Source: Candidatus Aalborgicola lynettensis | Lineage (GTDB): Bacteria > Pseudomonadota > Gammaproteobacteria > Burkholderiales > Burkholderiaceae_C | Direction of reading: 5' to 3' | DNA: 64,000 bases | Assembly (NCBI GenBank): GCA_016719405.1 | Contig: JADJZE010000021.1 | Location: 744,001-808,000, forward strand | Shown: in pieces, positions 44,105 through 53,308 of the stretch | How the letters are laid out: the number at the start of each line of letters is the position of its first letter | How positions within the stretch are numbered: position 1 is the first letter of the stretch | Program-made: the position numbers and the translations under genes | The notes under the pieces: generated by a model | What the model was told of the DNA's origin: nothing | The model's input: only the letters and a program-made list of their open reading frames with translations | Database searches by the model: none

Positions 44105-45042
44105 TGCCACACACGCCGGTCGTCACGGTTATTGTTCCCAACTACAACCACGCGGCCTTTGTTGGCCAGGCGCTGGAAAGCGTATGGGCACAGACCTGGA
44201 AGCACCTGGACGTACTGGTGGTGGACGACGGCTCCACCGATGCATCACTGCAAACCCTGCAAGCCTGGACGAACCGGGGGGTGCGCCTGGTCCAGCAGCA
44301 CAACGCAGGCGCGTCCGCCGCGCGCAACCGCGGAATCGAAATGGCCCAAGGGGAGTACATTGCATTTCTCGATGCCGATGACTTGTGGCCCCGGCATGAC
44401 ATGCTCGAAGCGGCGGTTCGCCTGTTAGAAGAATACCCCGATCTGGGCTGGACTTTCGGGGATGCACAACCGTTTCGCGCCGAAGGCCCGCAAACCACGT
44501 TCATCGATGCACCCTACCTGCTTTCTGGCGGCTATTACACGCAGCCTGGCGACGCAGCGCAGCGCCGGAGTGTTACGCCACAGGACCTATGCAACAACGA
44601 CCGCTTTTTCATCCCCACGGGCACGCTGGTGATTCGGCGAAAGTGTTTCCGCGAGGTGGGCGCATTCGATGTTGGACTCAAGATGTTTGAAGACACCGAC
44701 ATGTGGCTGCGTCTTTTGAAGTACCCGGTGGCCTTTTTTCCCAGCGTGTTGCTGCACCGCCGCGTCCATGACACCAATATCAGCCACCGGCGCTGGGCCT
44801 ACTTGGACGACCTGCAAACCTTGTTCGAACGCCACCAGCTTGAAGCCCAGGGCGTATCTTTCGACTTCCATGCTGCACGTGCGCACTGCGGAACCGGGCG
44901 AGACGCCTGGCAACGCAAAGCCTACCCGGTTGCCAGCGCCGCGTTTGCGCGTGCACTGCGCCACCGCTGGAGTTGGAAAACATTTGTCTGGTACGTGCGC
45001 GCCAAAGCGGCGCAACAACTTCACTCCCGGGTGTCTTCATGA
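44104..45042 (+). CDS. family 2 glycosyltransferase
   Basis: The 312-residue GT-A enzyme has the opening VTVIVPNYNHAAFVGQALES, LVVDDGSTD, the donor-metal FLDADDLW (DxD) and the acceptor FEDTDMWLRL. No membrane helix. It would add one sugar of the repeat unit on the cytosolic face. It sits between the second and third GNAT genes and overlaps both. Confidence 0.9.
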   Translation: MPHTPVVTVIVPNYNHAAFVGQALESVWAQTWKHLDVLVVDDGSTDASLQTLQAWTNRGVRLVQQHNAGASAARNRGIEMAQGEYIAFLDADDLWPRHDMLEAAVRLLEEYPDLGWTFGDAQPFRAEGPQTTFIDAPYLLSGGYYTQPGDAAQRRSVTPQDLCNNDRFFIPTGTLVIRRKCFREVGAFDVGLKMFEDTDMWLRLLKYPVAFFPSVLLHRRVHDTNISHRRWAYLDDLQTLFERHQLEAQGVSFDFHAARAHCGTGRDAWQRKAYPVASAAFARALRHRWSWKTFVWYVRAKAAQQLHSRVSS

Positions 45043-46133
45043 ATGCCCACATCGTTCAGGATATGGCCGCCTTGCGTGACCAGGAACCCGCGTGGCAAGC
45101 GCTGTACGAACGCGTGGCGCAGGCATCCCTGTTCACGTCCCCCGCTTGGGTTCTGAACTGGTTGCACAGTTTTGCGGCCCCTGACAGTCTGCGCTGCGTC
45201 ATGGTTTACAACCACGACGGGTTGCAGGCCGTGCTGCCGCTGGTACGCGTGGCGACCCGCTGGCGCCGGATTCCGGTCGTGGCGCTGTGCGCCTGCACCA
45301 ACGCACATTCGGTGCGCAGCGCATGGCTCTACCAGCCGGTGTTCAAAGAAGCCATCGTCGCTGCAGCTTTGCGTGTGTTGCGCCAGGCAGGGCAGTGGGA
45401 CATGCTGCTGCTGGACGGCTGCGCTGGCGCAAACGATGGCGCTGCATTGCCCGCCTTGCCGAACGAGGAACCGGTGCAACACTGGATCCATTCGCGCCTG
45501 GACATTCAGGGCACCTGGGCCGACTACCTGCCAACCCGCTCACGCGATCTGCGTCGCAATTTGCGTCGAACCGCTGAAGGACTGGGGGCACTCGGCACGG
45601 TGGAGTTCAAAGTCCACACCGACGGCCCCGATCAATTGTTGCAGCACTGGGTGGCCATTGACCGGGCCAGCTGGAAAGCCCAGTCTGGTGAAATGGTGGA
45701 CAGCAACCCGCAGACCCAGCACTACTACCGCAACATGCTGCAGCAATTTGCAGCCCATCGGCAACTGCTGGGCGGGGTTTTGCTGCTGGATGGTTGCCCC
45801 ATTGCCACCGTCATATGCGCCCACGACAAGGGCATGTGCCACACCCTCAAGACCGCCATGCGACAGGATACGGCCGGCGCCCGTTTGTCTACCGGCGCCC
45901 TGGTCATGGCCTATTTGCTGGAACACCTGTGGAGCCATCCCTCCATACGCTGCGTCGATTTTGTCAGCAAGCAAGCCTACACCGACCGCTGGACCAGCGA
46001 CAACCTGGCGTTTGAGCGGCGACTGGTTTTTGCGCGCTCGCTGCGTGGCCAACTGGTGCGCACCATCGAAGCCCTGTTGCGCTGGATTGCACCCCTGCGG
46101 CGCACTGCCAGTTCCACTACTTCACACGAATAA
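45039..46133 (+). CDS. FemAB/BioF2-like GNAT acyltransferase, copy 3
   Basis: The 364-residue protein is a more diverged member of the same family: LFTSPAWVLNWLHSFAA, RSRDLRRNLRRTAEG, DRASWKAQSGE, LSTGALVMAYLLEHL and RCVDFVSKQ. It starts inside the last codons of the glycosyltransferase (four-base overlap). Three such enzymes in one locus imply several acylated positions or several acceptors. Acyl donor and acceptor are unknown. Confidence 0.8.
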   Translation: MNAHIVQDMAALRDQEPAWQALYERVAQASLFTSPAWVLNWLHSFAAPDSLRCVMVYNHDGLQAVLPLVRVATRWRRIPVVALCACTNAHSVRSAWLYQPVFKEAIVAAALRVLRQAGQWDMLLLDGCAGANDGAALPALPNEEPVQHWIHSRLDIQGTWADYLPTRSRDLRRNLRRTAEGLGALGTVEFKVHTDGPDQLLQHWVAIDRASWKAQSGEMVDSNPQTQHYYRNMLQQFAAHRQLLGGVLLLDGCPIATVICAHDKGMCHTLKTAMRQDTAGARLSTGALVMAYLLEHLWSHPSIRCVDFVSKQAYTDRWTSDNLAFERRLVFARSLRGQLVRTIEALLRWIAPLRRTASSTTSHE

Positions 46134-46136
46134 ATC

Positions 46137-48089
46137 ATGTCTTTTCAGAGAAAACTACGCAAACTGGCCGTCAAAGGCACCAATAAACTGCGGCGCATCA
46201 AGGAATTTGCGCTGCACAAAGACCCCGTTGACGCCATTCTTTCCGAGGTGCGCACTGGCAAACCCGAGCCACAGTTGCAGGACCGGGTGGTGGTGATTAC
46301 CGGCTCCAGTTCCGGTATTGGCCATGTGCTGGCGGCGGCATTCTTGCAAAAAGGCGCGCGCGTAGTCATCAATGGCCGACGCGCCGATGTGCTGGCCAAG
46401 GCCGCCAGTGCACTGGGACACTCTGGGCGCGTACATGCCGTATGTGCCGACATCGCCAGCGCCGAAGGCGCACAGGAACTGCTGCAACAAAGCGTGGAAC
46501 GCTTCGGCTCGGTCGATGTACTCATCAACAACGCTGCCGTCATGGGCACCAAAGACCGCCCGGCGTGGGAGGTGCCCGCGCAAGAATGGGTGCAGGTGCT
46601 GGGTGCCAACCTGCATGGCCCCTTCTTTTGTGCGCGGGCCTTCATGCAATGGATGGTCAAAACCAAGGTCAGCGGGCGCATCATCAATGTCTCCTCCGGT
46701 GCTGCCAACGCACCCGTCAAGGGACTGATCGCCTATGCCGTCTCCAAGTCTGCACTGGATGCCCTCACCCTGGGCCTGGCTGCCGACGCCGATGGCACCG
46801 GCATCATGGTGACCGGCCTGCAACTGGGTAGCACCAAGACCGACATGGCACGCAGCTTTTTTGACTGGGCCGAATACGAGTTGCTGCCGCCTGCGGAAAC
46901 CGTGGTACCGGCTTTCTGGCACGCCGCTACGGCCGACCCGCGCTTGCTGCATGGCCGTGTGACCGCAGTGTGGCGTTTTCTGATGGCACGCGACGCTGAA
47001 ACCCATATCGCCAAACCCATGTCCGTGGTGGAGCGCTTCCGTTTTGTCGAGCAAGCCGTTCCCAGCCATATCCCCGAGAAAGACCGCATTGTGTTGAATC
47101 GGGCCGAAAACCAGTTTGGCATGCCGCAGCAGGTGCGTGCCATGCTGTCCACCAGCAACACCCTTGATGTATCCCGCTATCCCGACCCCGACTATGGCGA
47201 ATTGCGCAACAAGTTGGCCGCGCGCCACCAGTTGCCTGTGCAATCCTTCACTTTTGGCAATGGTTCGGCAGAACTGGTTGAGCGTGTTTTGCGGGTCTTC
47301 ACCAAGCCCGGCGAAGGGGTCATTTCGAACGAACCAAGCTGGTTTATGTTCGACCGTTTTGCGTATGTGCACGGCGTGCGCAACGACAAGGTGCCCTTTA
47401 ATACCTGCCCGGATAACGGCTTTGACCATAACCTGGACGGTGTGCTGGCCGCCATTCGCGGTGATACCCGGCTGATCTACCTGATCAACCCCAGCAACCC
47501 GGTGGGTGTTCCCCTGCTGCACGCACCGTTTGCCCGTTTTCTCGAACAGGTTCCCGACCATATTCCTGTCATCGTGGACGAGGCCTATGTTGACTTTGCC
47601 GACCGTGAAGACAGCCTGAATGTGGCCCGGCTGGTGCGCGAGAGCAACAAAATGCTCATTGCATTGCGTACGTTTTCCAAGTTCTACGCCCTGGCGGGCA
47701 TGCGTATCGGATATGCGTTCGGTCGTGCGACCACCATTGACTGGCTGGACCGTGGGGAACTGCTGTTCAACATTTCGACCCTGGCTGCCGCCATGGCCAG
47801 CGCGGCACTGGACGACACGGCCCATGCCCAGCGCACTGCACACAACTGCAGCCAGGAGCGCATACGCATCATGGAATTCCTGCGCAGCGTCAAGCTGCGG
47901 TATGTCCCCACACAAAGCAATATGCTGATGTTTGAACCCCCTTGCGCGCCCGATACCCTGTTCGACACCCTGCAACAGCACGGCATCGTTCCGGCCCGGG
48001 GCGTCGTATTAAACGACTACGTACTCTGGCCTGTGGGTCTGCCTGAGCAGAACAACCGCATGATGAATGTGATCCGTTCCTGCCTATGA
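46137..48089 (+). CDS. fusion of a short-chain dehydrogenase and a PLP aminotransferase
   Basis: The 650-residue protein has two complete enzymes. Residues 48-275 form an SDR with VVVITGSSSGIGHVL (cofactor site at Thr55), NNAAVMG, INVSSGAAN and Tyr200-x3-Lys204. Residues 310-650 form a HisC-like class I/II aminotransferase: FTFGNGSAELVERVL, YLINPSNPVGVPL, VIVDEAYVDF and Lys515 in RTFSKFYALAGMRIGY. An SDR that oxidises a hydroxyl to a ketone and an aminotransferase that then aminates it would make an amino compound in one chain. The neighbours (GNATs, deacetylase, exporter) fit amino-sugar or amino-alcohol tailoring. The substrate is unknown. Confidence 0.9.
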   Translation: MSFQRKLRKLAVKGTNKLRRIKEFALHKDPVDAILSEVRTGKPEPQLQDRVVVITGSSSGIGHVLAAAFLQKGARVVINGRRADVLAKAASALGHSGRVHAVCADIASAEGAQELLQQSVERFGSVDVLINNAAVMGTKDRPAWEVPAQEWVQVLGANLHGPFFCARAFMQWMVKTKVSGRIINVSSGAANAPVKGLIAYAVSKSALDALTLGLAADADGTGIMVTGLQLGSTKTDMARSFFDWAEYELLPPAETVVPAFWHAATADPRLLHGRVTAVWRFLMARDAETHIAKPMSVVERFRFVEQAVPSHIPEKDRIVLNRAENQFGMPQQVRAMLSTSNTLDVSRYPDPDYGELRNKLAARHQLPVQSFTFGNGSAELVERVLRVFTKPGEGVISNEPSWFMFDRFAYVHGVRNDKVPFNTCPDNGFDHNLDGVLAAIRGDTRLIYLINPSNPVGVPLLHAPFARFLEQVPDHIPVIVDEAYVDFADREDSLNVARLVRESNKMLIALRTFSKFYALAGMRIGYAFGRATTIDWLDRGELLFNISTLAAAMASAALDDTAHAQRTAHNCSQERIRIMEFLRSVKLRYVPTQSNMLMFEPPCAPDTLFDTLQQHGIVPARGVVLNDYVLWPVGLPEQNNRMMNVIRSCL

Positions 48090-49147
48090 CATCGAGCCTT
48101 CACCCCCTCCATGCCGCCAACGCGCCAGGGGATAACAAAATCAGCGTGCGTGCACTGAGCAAGCATTTTGTGCATGACCGCAGCCTGCGCGACATGCTGC
48201 GCGGGCACACCAGTGCCCCCATCGTCGCCGTGCAGGACGTCAGTTTCGACATTGCCAATGGTGAAGTATTTGGCCTGGTCGGACCCAACGGCGCGGGTAA
48301 AACCACCTTGCTGCGCATGCTGAGCACCCTGCTGGTTCCCACCTCTGGCAGCGCATCCATCGCCGGGTTGGATGTGGTGCAACACGCCAAACAGGTGCGC
48401 CAGCACATCGGCATGGTGGCCAGCAATGAACGTAGCTTTTTTTGGCGCCTCAGCGGCATGCAGAACCTGCAGTTTTTTGCCGATCTGTACCATCTGGATC
48501 AACGGGAAGCCCGGCGATGGATCGACGAATTGCTTGAACTGCTGGACCTGACACCGGTGGCGCACGAGCGCTTCGAGTCCTACTCCACGGGTACCAAACA
48601 GCGCTTTGCCATTGCGCGGGGGCTGCTGCACCGCCCGCAGGTGCTGTTTATGGATGAACCCACCAAAGGCGTGGATCCCAAATCCTCGGCCGGCATTATT
48701 TCGCTGATCCGTGAGCGCATCGTCAACCATGCGCGCCAGACCGTCATCATTACCACCCACAACCTGCGTGAAATTGAGCAACTGTGCCAGCGCACCCTCA
48801 TCATGGAGCAGGGGCGGGTGGCCTACCTGGGCACTACCAGCGAACTCAAGCGCACGGTGGTTGGAACCGATGCCTACCGCATAGCCCTGAGCCACACGCC
48901 ATCCGATCTGGTCGCGCGGCTGCGCGGCTTTAGCGCCTTGCCCATCCATTTCTACGCCCCTGACGTGCTGGACATCCGTATTACCAGTGGCACCCACGCC
49001 CTGCACCAGGTCATGCAGACCATTCTCGCCAGCGAGGCAGAAATTGTGGACTGCACCCGAGTTGAAATTCCCATAGAGGATGCGTTCATTGCATTCCTGG
49101 CCAGCCGCAAGGCCGACCGTTCACCGAAAGAAGAAATACCATGCTAA
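48086..49147 (+). CDS. ABC transporter ATPase, ABC-2 type exporter
   Basis: The 353-residue ATPase has Walker A GPNGAGKTTLLR, a Q-loop region, signature YSTGTKQRFAIARGL (an LSGGQ variant), Walker B VLFMDEPTKG and the switch His in ITTHNLRE. About 100 residues follow the nucleotide-binding domain and may regulate or bind substrate. It pairs with the permease encoded next (seven-base overlap). Location is the cytosolic face. Confidence 0.93.
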   Translation: MTSSLHPLHAANAPGDNKISVRALSKHFVHDRSLRDMLRGHTSAPIVAVQDVSFDIANGEVFGLVGPNGAGKTTLLRMLSTLLVPTSGSASIAGLDVVQHAKQVRQHIGMVASNERSFFWRLSGMQNLQFFADLYHLDQREARRWIDELLELLDLTPVAHERFESYSTGTKQRFAIARGLLHRPQVLFMDEPTKGVDPKSSAGIISLIRERIVNHARQTVIITTHNLREIEQLCQRTLIMEQGRVAYLGTTSELKRTVVGTDAYRIALSHTPSDLVARLRGFSALPIHFYAPDVLDIRITSGTHALHQVMQTILASEAEIVDCTRVEIPIEDAFIAFLASRKADRSPKEEIPC

Positions 49148-49944
49148 GGACCGCCTGGGCCTTCCTGAAACGGGACTTTTTGGTGGCCACCGGCTACCGC
49201 ACGGCTTTCATCATGCAATTGGCCAGCATCCCCCTGGGGGTGCCGTTCATCTACTTCATCAGCAAATTTCTGGGTAACTCCGGCAACGACGCATTGCGTG
49301 AATTCAATAACAACTATTTCGCCTTTCTGCTCATTGGTGTTGCACTCACCGACTACCTCACCGTCAGTCTGAGCACCTTCAACACCAGCATCCGCGAAAA
49401 CCAGATGATGGGCACGCTGGAAATCATTATGCTGTCGCCCACCAGCGTGCCAGCGCTGGTCATTTGCTCCTCCATCTGGGGTTTTTGCTTCACCACCTTG
49501 CGGTTTGGCATGTACCTGTTGGGCGGGCTGGTGTTCGGCATGGACATCGCCAACGCCAACCTCCTCAGTGCCGTGGTGGTGTTGCTGCTGTCCATTGTCA
49601 GCTTCTCGTCGATTGGTATTCTGATTGCCAGCATCACCCTCATCATCAAACGTGGCGAGGGACTCAACGTGGCCGTGTCGGGTTTGTCGGTGGTGCTTGG
49701 TGGGGTGGTCTTTCCCACCCAAACACTGCCCACCTGGCTGATGAAGGCTGGCGAGATACTGCCCTTCACCCATGCCCTCAAAGCCATGCGCCTGGCCATG
49801 CTGCAGGGCATGCCCTTGCTGGAAATGTTGCCGCATCTCACGGTACTGCTGTTGTTTGCCTTTGTTCTGGCGCCGGCTTCCCTGCAGGTGTTTCGCATGG
49901 CATTGCACCACACCAAAGTGCGTGGCTCACTGTCCACCTACTGA
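49141..49944 (+). CDS. ABC-2 type membrane permease
   Basis: The 267-residue protein has six hydrophobic segments and the ABC-2 patterns YRTAFIMQLASIPLGVPFIY, RENQMMGTLEIIMLSPT and VVFPTQTLPTWL. With the ATPase at 48086 it forms an exporter. ABC-2 pairs in polysaccharide loci export lipid-linked glycans, but drug-type exporters look similar. It starts within the last codons of the ATPase. Confidence 0.9.
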   Translation: MLRTAWAFLKRDFLVATGYRTAFIMQLASIPLGVPFIYFISKFLGNSGNDALREFNNNYFAFLLIGVALTDYLTVSLSTFNTSIRENQMMGTLEIIMLSPTSVPALVICSSIWGFCFTTLRFGMYLLGGLVFGMDIANANLLSAVVVLLLSIVSFSSIGILIASITLIIKRGEGLNVAVSGLSVVLGGVVFPTQTLPTWLMKAGEILPFTHALKAMRLAMLQGMPLLEMLPHLTVLLLFAFVLAPASLQVFRMALHHTKVRGSLSTY

Positions 49945-49962
49945 TTTTGCCCGCCCCCTGCC

Positions 49963-50820
49963 ATGCTGGACCGTCTTCTTCGCGCCGCCTACCGCCGCCT
50001 GCACCCCACGGCACGCAACAACTTGCGTACCTGGCTGGCGCTGGAGCAACGCGACTGCGAACCGCCGTCCATTGCCAATTACGCGGTGCGTTCGGTACTG
50101 GTTTTGGCACCCCACAGCGACGATGAAGTGATAGGGTGTGGTGGCACCATGGCCCGCCACGTGCAAAGTGGCGCCCAGGTTCACGTGGCGTTTTTGACCG
50201 ATGGGCGCTGGGGCGATGGCGCTCTGTTCTCCCCGCAACTCAGCGCCACCGAGCGGCATACGCGCCAACTGGCACTGGTTGCCACACGCAAAGACGAGGC
50301 CCGCGCGGCAGCGGCGGTGCTGGGCGTGCAGCACCTGCATTTTCTGGACTTGCCCGACGGCGCATTGCAGGTCAACGCCCACGCCGTGCAGTTGCTCACG
50401 GACGTGCTGCACTCCAGTCAACCCAGCGTGGTCTACCTGCCATTCGTTTTCGACCTGCACCAAGACCATTGGCAAACCAACCGCCTGTTTGCAGCGGCAG
50501 CCGCGCGTTTGCCCGCCAGCTTGGCCAAACCCTTGCTGGTGCGTGGCTACGAAGTCTGGAGCCCCCTTGTGGCCAACTGCTTCAGCGACATCACTGCGGT
50601 AATGTCCCTCAAACGCAGCGCCCTGTCGCAATTTGCCTCCCAGTTGCGTGACCAGAATTACCTGCGCATCGTCGAAGGCCTCAATGCCTACCGGTCCAAC
50701 GGCGCACTGCACGGCATGGGTTTTGCAGAAGCCTTTCACGAAGCACCGCTGGCGGCCTACCAGCGCCTGGTGCAGGCTGCCGAACTGAAGTCGCAGCGCC
50801 TGCGGCTCCCCACGCCATGA
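49963..50820 (+). CDS. PIG-L/LmbE family deacetylase
   Basis: The 285-residue protein has the zinc motif LVLAPHSDDEVIGCGGTM (AHPDDE-like) and the distal HQDHWQTNRL. It would remove N-acetyl groups from a GlcNAc-containing substrate, creating a free amine for the GNATs or for charge. It lies directly after the exporter and overlaps the next gene by four bases. Confidence 0.9.
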   Translation: MLDRLLRAAYRRLHPTARNNLRTWLALEQRDCEPPSIANYAVRSVLVLAPHSDDEVIGCGGTMARHVQSGAQVHVAFLTDGRWGDGALFSPQLSATERHTRQLALVATRKDEARAAAAVLGVQHLHFLDLPDGALQVNAHAVQLLTDVLHSSQPSVVYLPFVFDLHQDHWQTNRLFAAAAARLPASLAKPLLVRGYEVWSPLVANCFSDITAVMSLKRSALSQFASQLRDQNYLRIVEGLNAYRSNGALHGMGFAEAFHEAPLAAYQRLVQAAELKSQRLRLPTP

Positions 50821-52010
50821 AGCTGCTGGTATTGCACGACAAGCCGCACCACGAAATGGGTGGCATGACCCGCTTCATCGCGGCACAAAACACCCTGTTC
50901 GGCGAAGCGGGCTGGCCGGTTACGGAGGTCATTTGCACGCCATTGCCACAACCCAAAGCCTTGCACGTGCCGCCTAGCGGACGGCGCATCGGGTTGCGCG
51001 CACTGCGCCAGTTGCGTGAACTACTGTCGCAGCAACGCCCCGATGTGCTGCTGGTCCATTCCGTCTACTACGCACTCAGCCCCCTGGTGCTGCAAACCCT
51101 GCCTGCACACATTCCACTGGTCTACGTCCTGCACGACGTCACCCCGCTGTGCCCCCGCATGACCCGCTTGCGCCGTGACGGGGGCATCTGCCAGCGCCGT
51201 CAGGGTCTGGACTGCCTTACCAGCGCGTGTTATCAGCCCGGACAACAGCACGGCCTGCTGTCCGACCTGCATGGCCTTGCCATGCGCGCCTGGCAGATGC
51301 GTGCTGCGCAGGCGGTACGCCAGTGGGTGGTGCCCAGCCAGTACCTGAAAGAGCTGCTGTGCACACACGGCATTGCCAGCAACCGCGTCGCCGTGATTCC
51401 CCACTTCGTCACCCACGGCGAAGACGGTGGCGCAGGCGGTGCCGGAATCAAGCCCACGCCTGCCAGCCCCTCCCGCCTGTTGTTTGCGGGCCGACTGGTG
51501 CCTGAAAAAGGCATTCACTGCCTGCTTGACGCCCTGCAGCACCTGCATGACATCCCCTGGACGCTGCATATCGCAGGCGACGGCCCCGAGCAGGCGCGCA
51601 TCCAGGCCACCATCGATCAACGCGGCTGGGGCCAGCGGGTGCGCTGCCTGGGTGCCCTGGATGCCCGCGCCCTGGCACAACAGTACCAACAGGCTGCCGT
51701 GGTCGCCATGCCCTCACTCATTCCCGAGTCGTTCGGAATGGTGGGTCTGGAGGCCATGCACCACCGGCGCCCCGTGGTGGGCTTTGCGTCTGGCGGCATG
51801 ACCGAGTGGTTGCGCCACGGTGTCAGCGGCCTGGTGGCCGACTGGGGCGACCCACAGTCTTTGGCGCTGGCGTTGCGCCAGTTGATCATGCAGCCGCAGT
51901 ACGCATCCCTGTTGGGTCAACAGGGTTACGCCCTGGTCCTGCAGGAGTTCAGCCCAGAGCGCCACCTTCAGGGCATGCAGGCCCTGCTCAACACGATGGC
52001 ACCGTCATGA
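50817..52010 (+). CDS. family 4 glycosyltransferase
   Basis: The 397-residue GT-B enzyme has the N-terminal HEMGGMTRFIAAQN, then the donor domain: LFAGRLVPEKGIHCLLDAL, GDGPEQARI and the ExxxxxE-type PESFGMVGLEAMHHRRPVV. It is one of five GT4-type enzymes here. Specificity cannot be deduced. Confidence 0.9.
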   Translation: MKLLVLHDKPHHEMGGMTRFIAAQNTLFGEAGWPVTEVICTPLPQPKALHVPPSGRRIGLRALRQLRELLSQQRPDVLLVHSVYYALSPLVLQTLPAHIPLVYVLHDVTPLCPRMTRLRRDGGICQRRQGLDCLTSACYQPGQQHGLLSDLHGLAMRAWQMRAAQAVRQWVVPSQYLKELLCTHGIASNRVAVIPHFVTHGEDGGAGGAGIKPTPASPSRLLFAGRLVPEKGIHCLLDALQHLHDIPWTLHIAGDGPEQARIQATIDQRGWGQRVRCLGALDARALAQQYQQAAVVAMPSLIPESFGMVGLEAMHHRRPVVGFASGGMTEWLRHGVSGLVADWGDPQSLALALRQLIMQPQYASLLGQQGYALVLQEFSPERHLQGMQALLNTMAPS

Positions 52011-53308
52011 CCCCGCTGCGTATTTTGTTTATTTCCCCCCTGGACCGCCGCGTGGTGCCCAACACCCGCGAACAAAACATGGCGCAGGCATGCCGCGCCA
52101 TCGGTCACACCACGCTGTCGCTGACACTGGCGCAAAACACCTCGCGCGCCGGGCGCGACATCGTGCGCGACACCCTGTCCTGGCGTACCCATGGAACGCC
52201 CGAAGATGGTGTGCTGTGTATTGACCCCCCGCTCAATCCCTGCACTGGCCTGCATACCAACCTTGCGCCCAGCCCGCAGGCGCGCCAGACCACGCTGCGC
52301 GCGCGCGTAATTGGTTTTCTGGCCCCGCTGGGGGTGCTACGCGATGCGGTCATCATCCCTGTCTTTTTGCTGCATGCCCTGTGGCGTGGGCGTTTTGACC
52401 TGTGTATTGCCTACGGCCCCTGGGCGGCCTGTGTGGGATGGCTGTTGCGTGCAATGGGACGAGTGCAGGTGCTGGTTTATGACGACCAGGACTTTGAGCC
52501 CGCCATCATGCGCAACCCGGTGCGCCAACGCTGGGCCATCTTCCTGGAGTGCACCATGATGCGGCGTGCCGATGCCGTGGTCTCGGTGGGCGAGCGGCTC
52601 GCCGCACTGCGTCGCGTGCAAACCGGCTGTCCGGTCAGCGTCATTCCCAACGGCGTACGCGATATACCCGGCACACCCGGTTTGCACCCACGCGCCTGGC
52701 CCGTCGTGCCCGCCGCGACCCCGGAGCTGACGCTGATTTACGTCGGCAACGTCGTCCCCTGGAGCGGCCTGGATGCCGTGTTGAATGCCCTGGCCGAGGT
52801 CCATGCGCAGGATCCCGGCATTCGGATGCTGATTGTGGGCGACGGATTGCCCAGTTATGTCCAAAGCCTGCACCACCAGGTCGATACCCTGGGTCTGCGT
52901 ACGGTGGTCACCTTCGTCGGCCGGGTACCCAACACCGCCATTGGCCCCTGGCTGGCGCAGGCCGATGTAGGCCTAGCGCTGTTTCGCCCCGAACCCTACC
53001 GGCGCTACGCATTCCCCCTGAAAGTGGTCGAGTACATGCAAGCCGGACTGGCGGTACTGGGCACCCAGGACACCGAAACCGAAGACATCGTGCGCCGCCA
53101 CGACATCGGCATGGCCATCCCGTTCTCGGTCCCCGCCATGGCCGACGCCATGCGCGCCTTGTTACACGCCCCGGCGCAACGCCAGCGTTTCCAGAACAAC
53201 GCACAACGGGGCGCTGCACAGTACAGCTGGGCCAGCCTGACGGAACAAGAACTGGCGCTGGCCGGGCAAGCCCTGGCGTCGCGCGCACCTGCCAGGAGGG
53301 CCCGCTGA
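52007..53308 (+). CDS. family 4-like glycosyltransferase
   Basis: The 433-residue protein has the opening ILFISPLDRRVVPNTREQN and a GT-B donor domain: IYVGNVVPWSGLDAVLNAL, VGDGLPSYVQSL, FRPEPYRRYAFPLKVVEYMQ. It lacks the typical EFGxxxxEA but has the equivalent FPLKVVEYMQAG. ATG 52007 overlaps the previous stop. A frame through this gene (52549) is a shadow. Confidence 0.88.
   Translation: MTPLRILFISPLDRRVVPNTREQNMAQACRAIGHTTLSLTLAQNTSRAGRDIVRDTLSWRTHGTPEDGVLCIDPPLNPCTGLHTNLAPSPQARQTTLRARVIGFLAPLGVLRDAVIIPVFLLHALWRGRFDLCIAYGPWAACVGWLLRAMGRVQVLVYDDQDFEPAIMRNPVRQRWAIFLECTMMRRADAVVSVGERLAALRRVQTGCPVSVIPNGVRDIPGTPGLHPRAWPVVPAATPELTLIYVGNVVPWSGLDAVLNALAEVHAQDPGIRMLIVGDGLPSYVQSLHHQVDTLGLRTVVTFVGRVPNTAIGPWLAQADVGLALFRPEPYRRYAFPLKVVEYMQAGLAVLGTQDTETEDIVRRHDIGMAIPFSVPAMADAMRALLHAPAQRQRFQNNAQRGAAQYSWASLTEQELALAGQALASRAPARRAR

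Noticed and set aside
46155..47981. 608-codon minus-strand ORF over the SDR-aminotransferase fusion
   Set aside because: Antisense frame. The plus-strand protein has both catalytic motifs in full.
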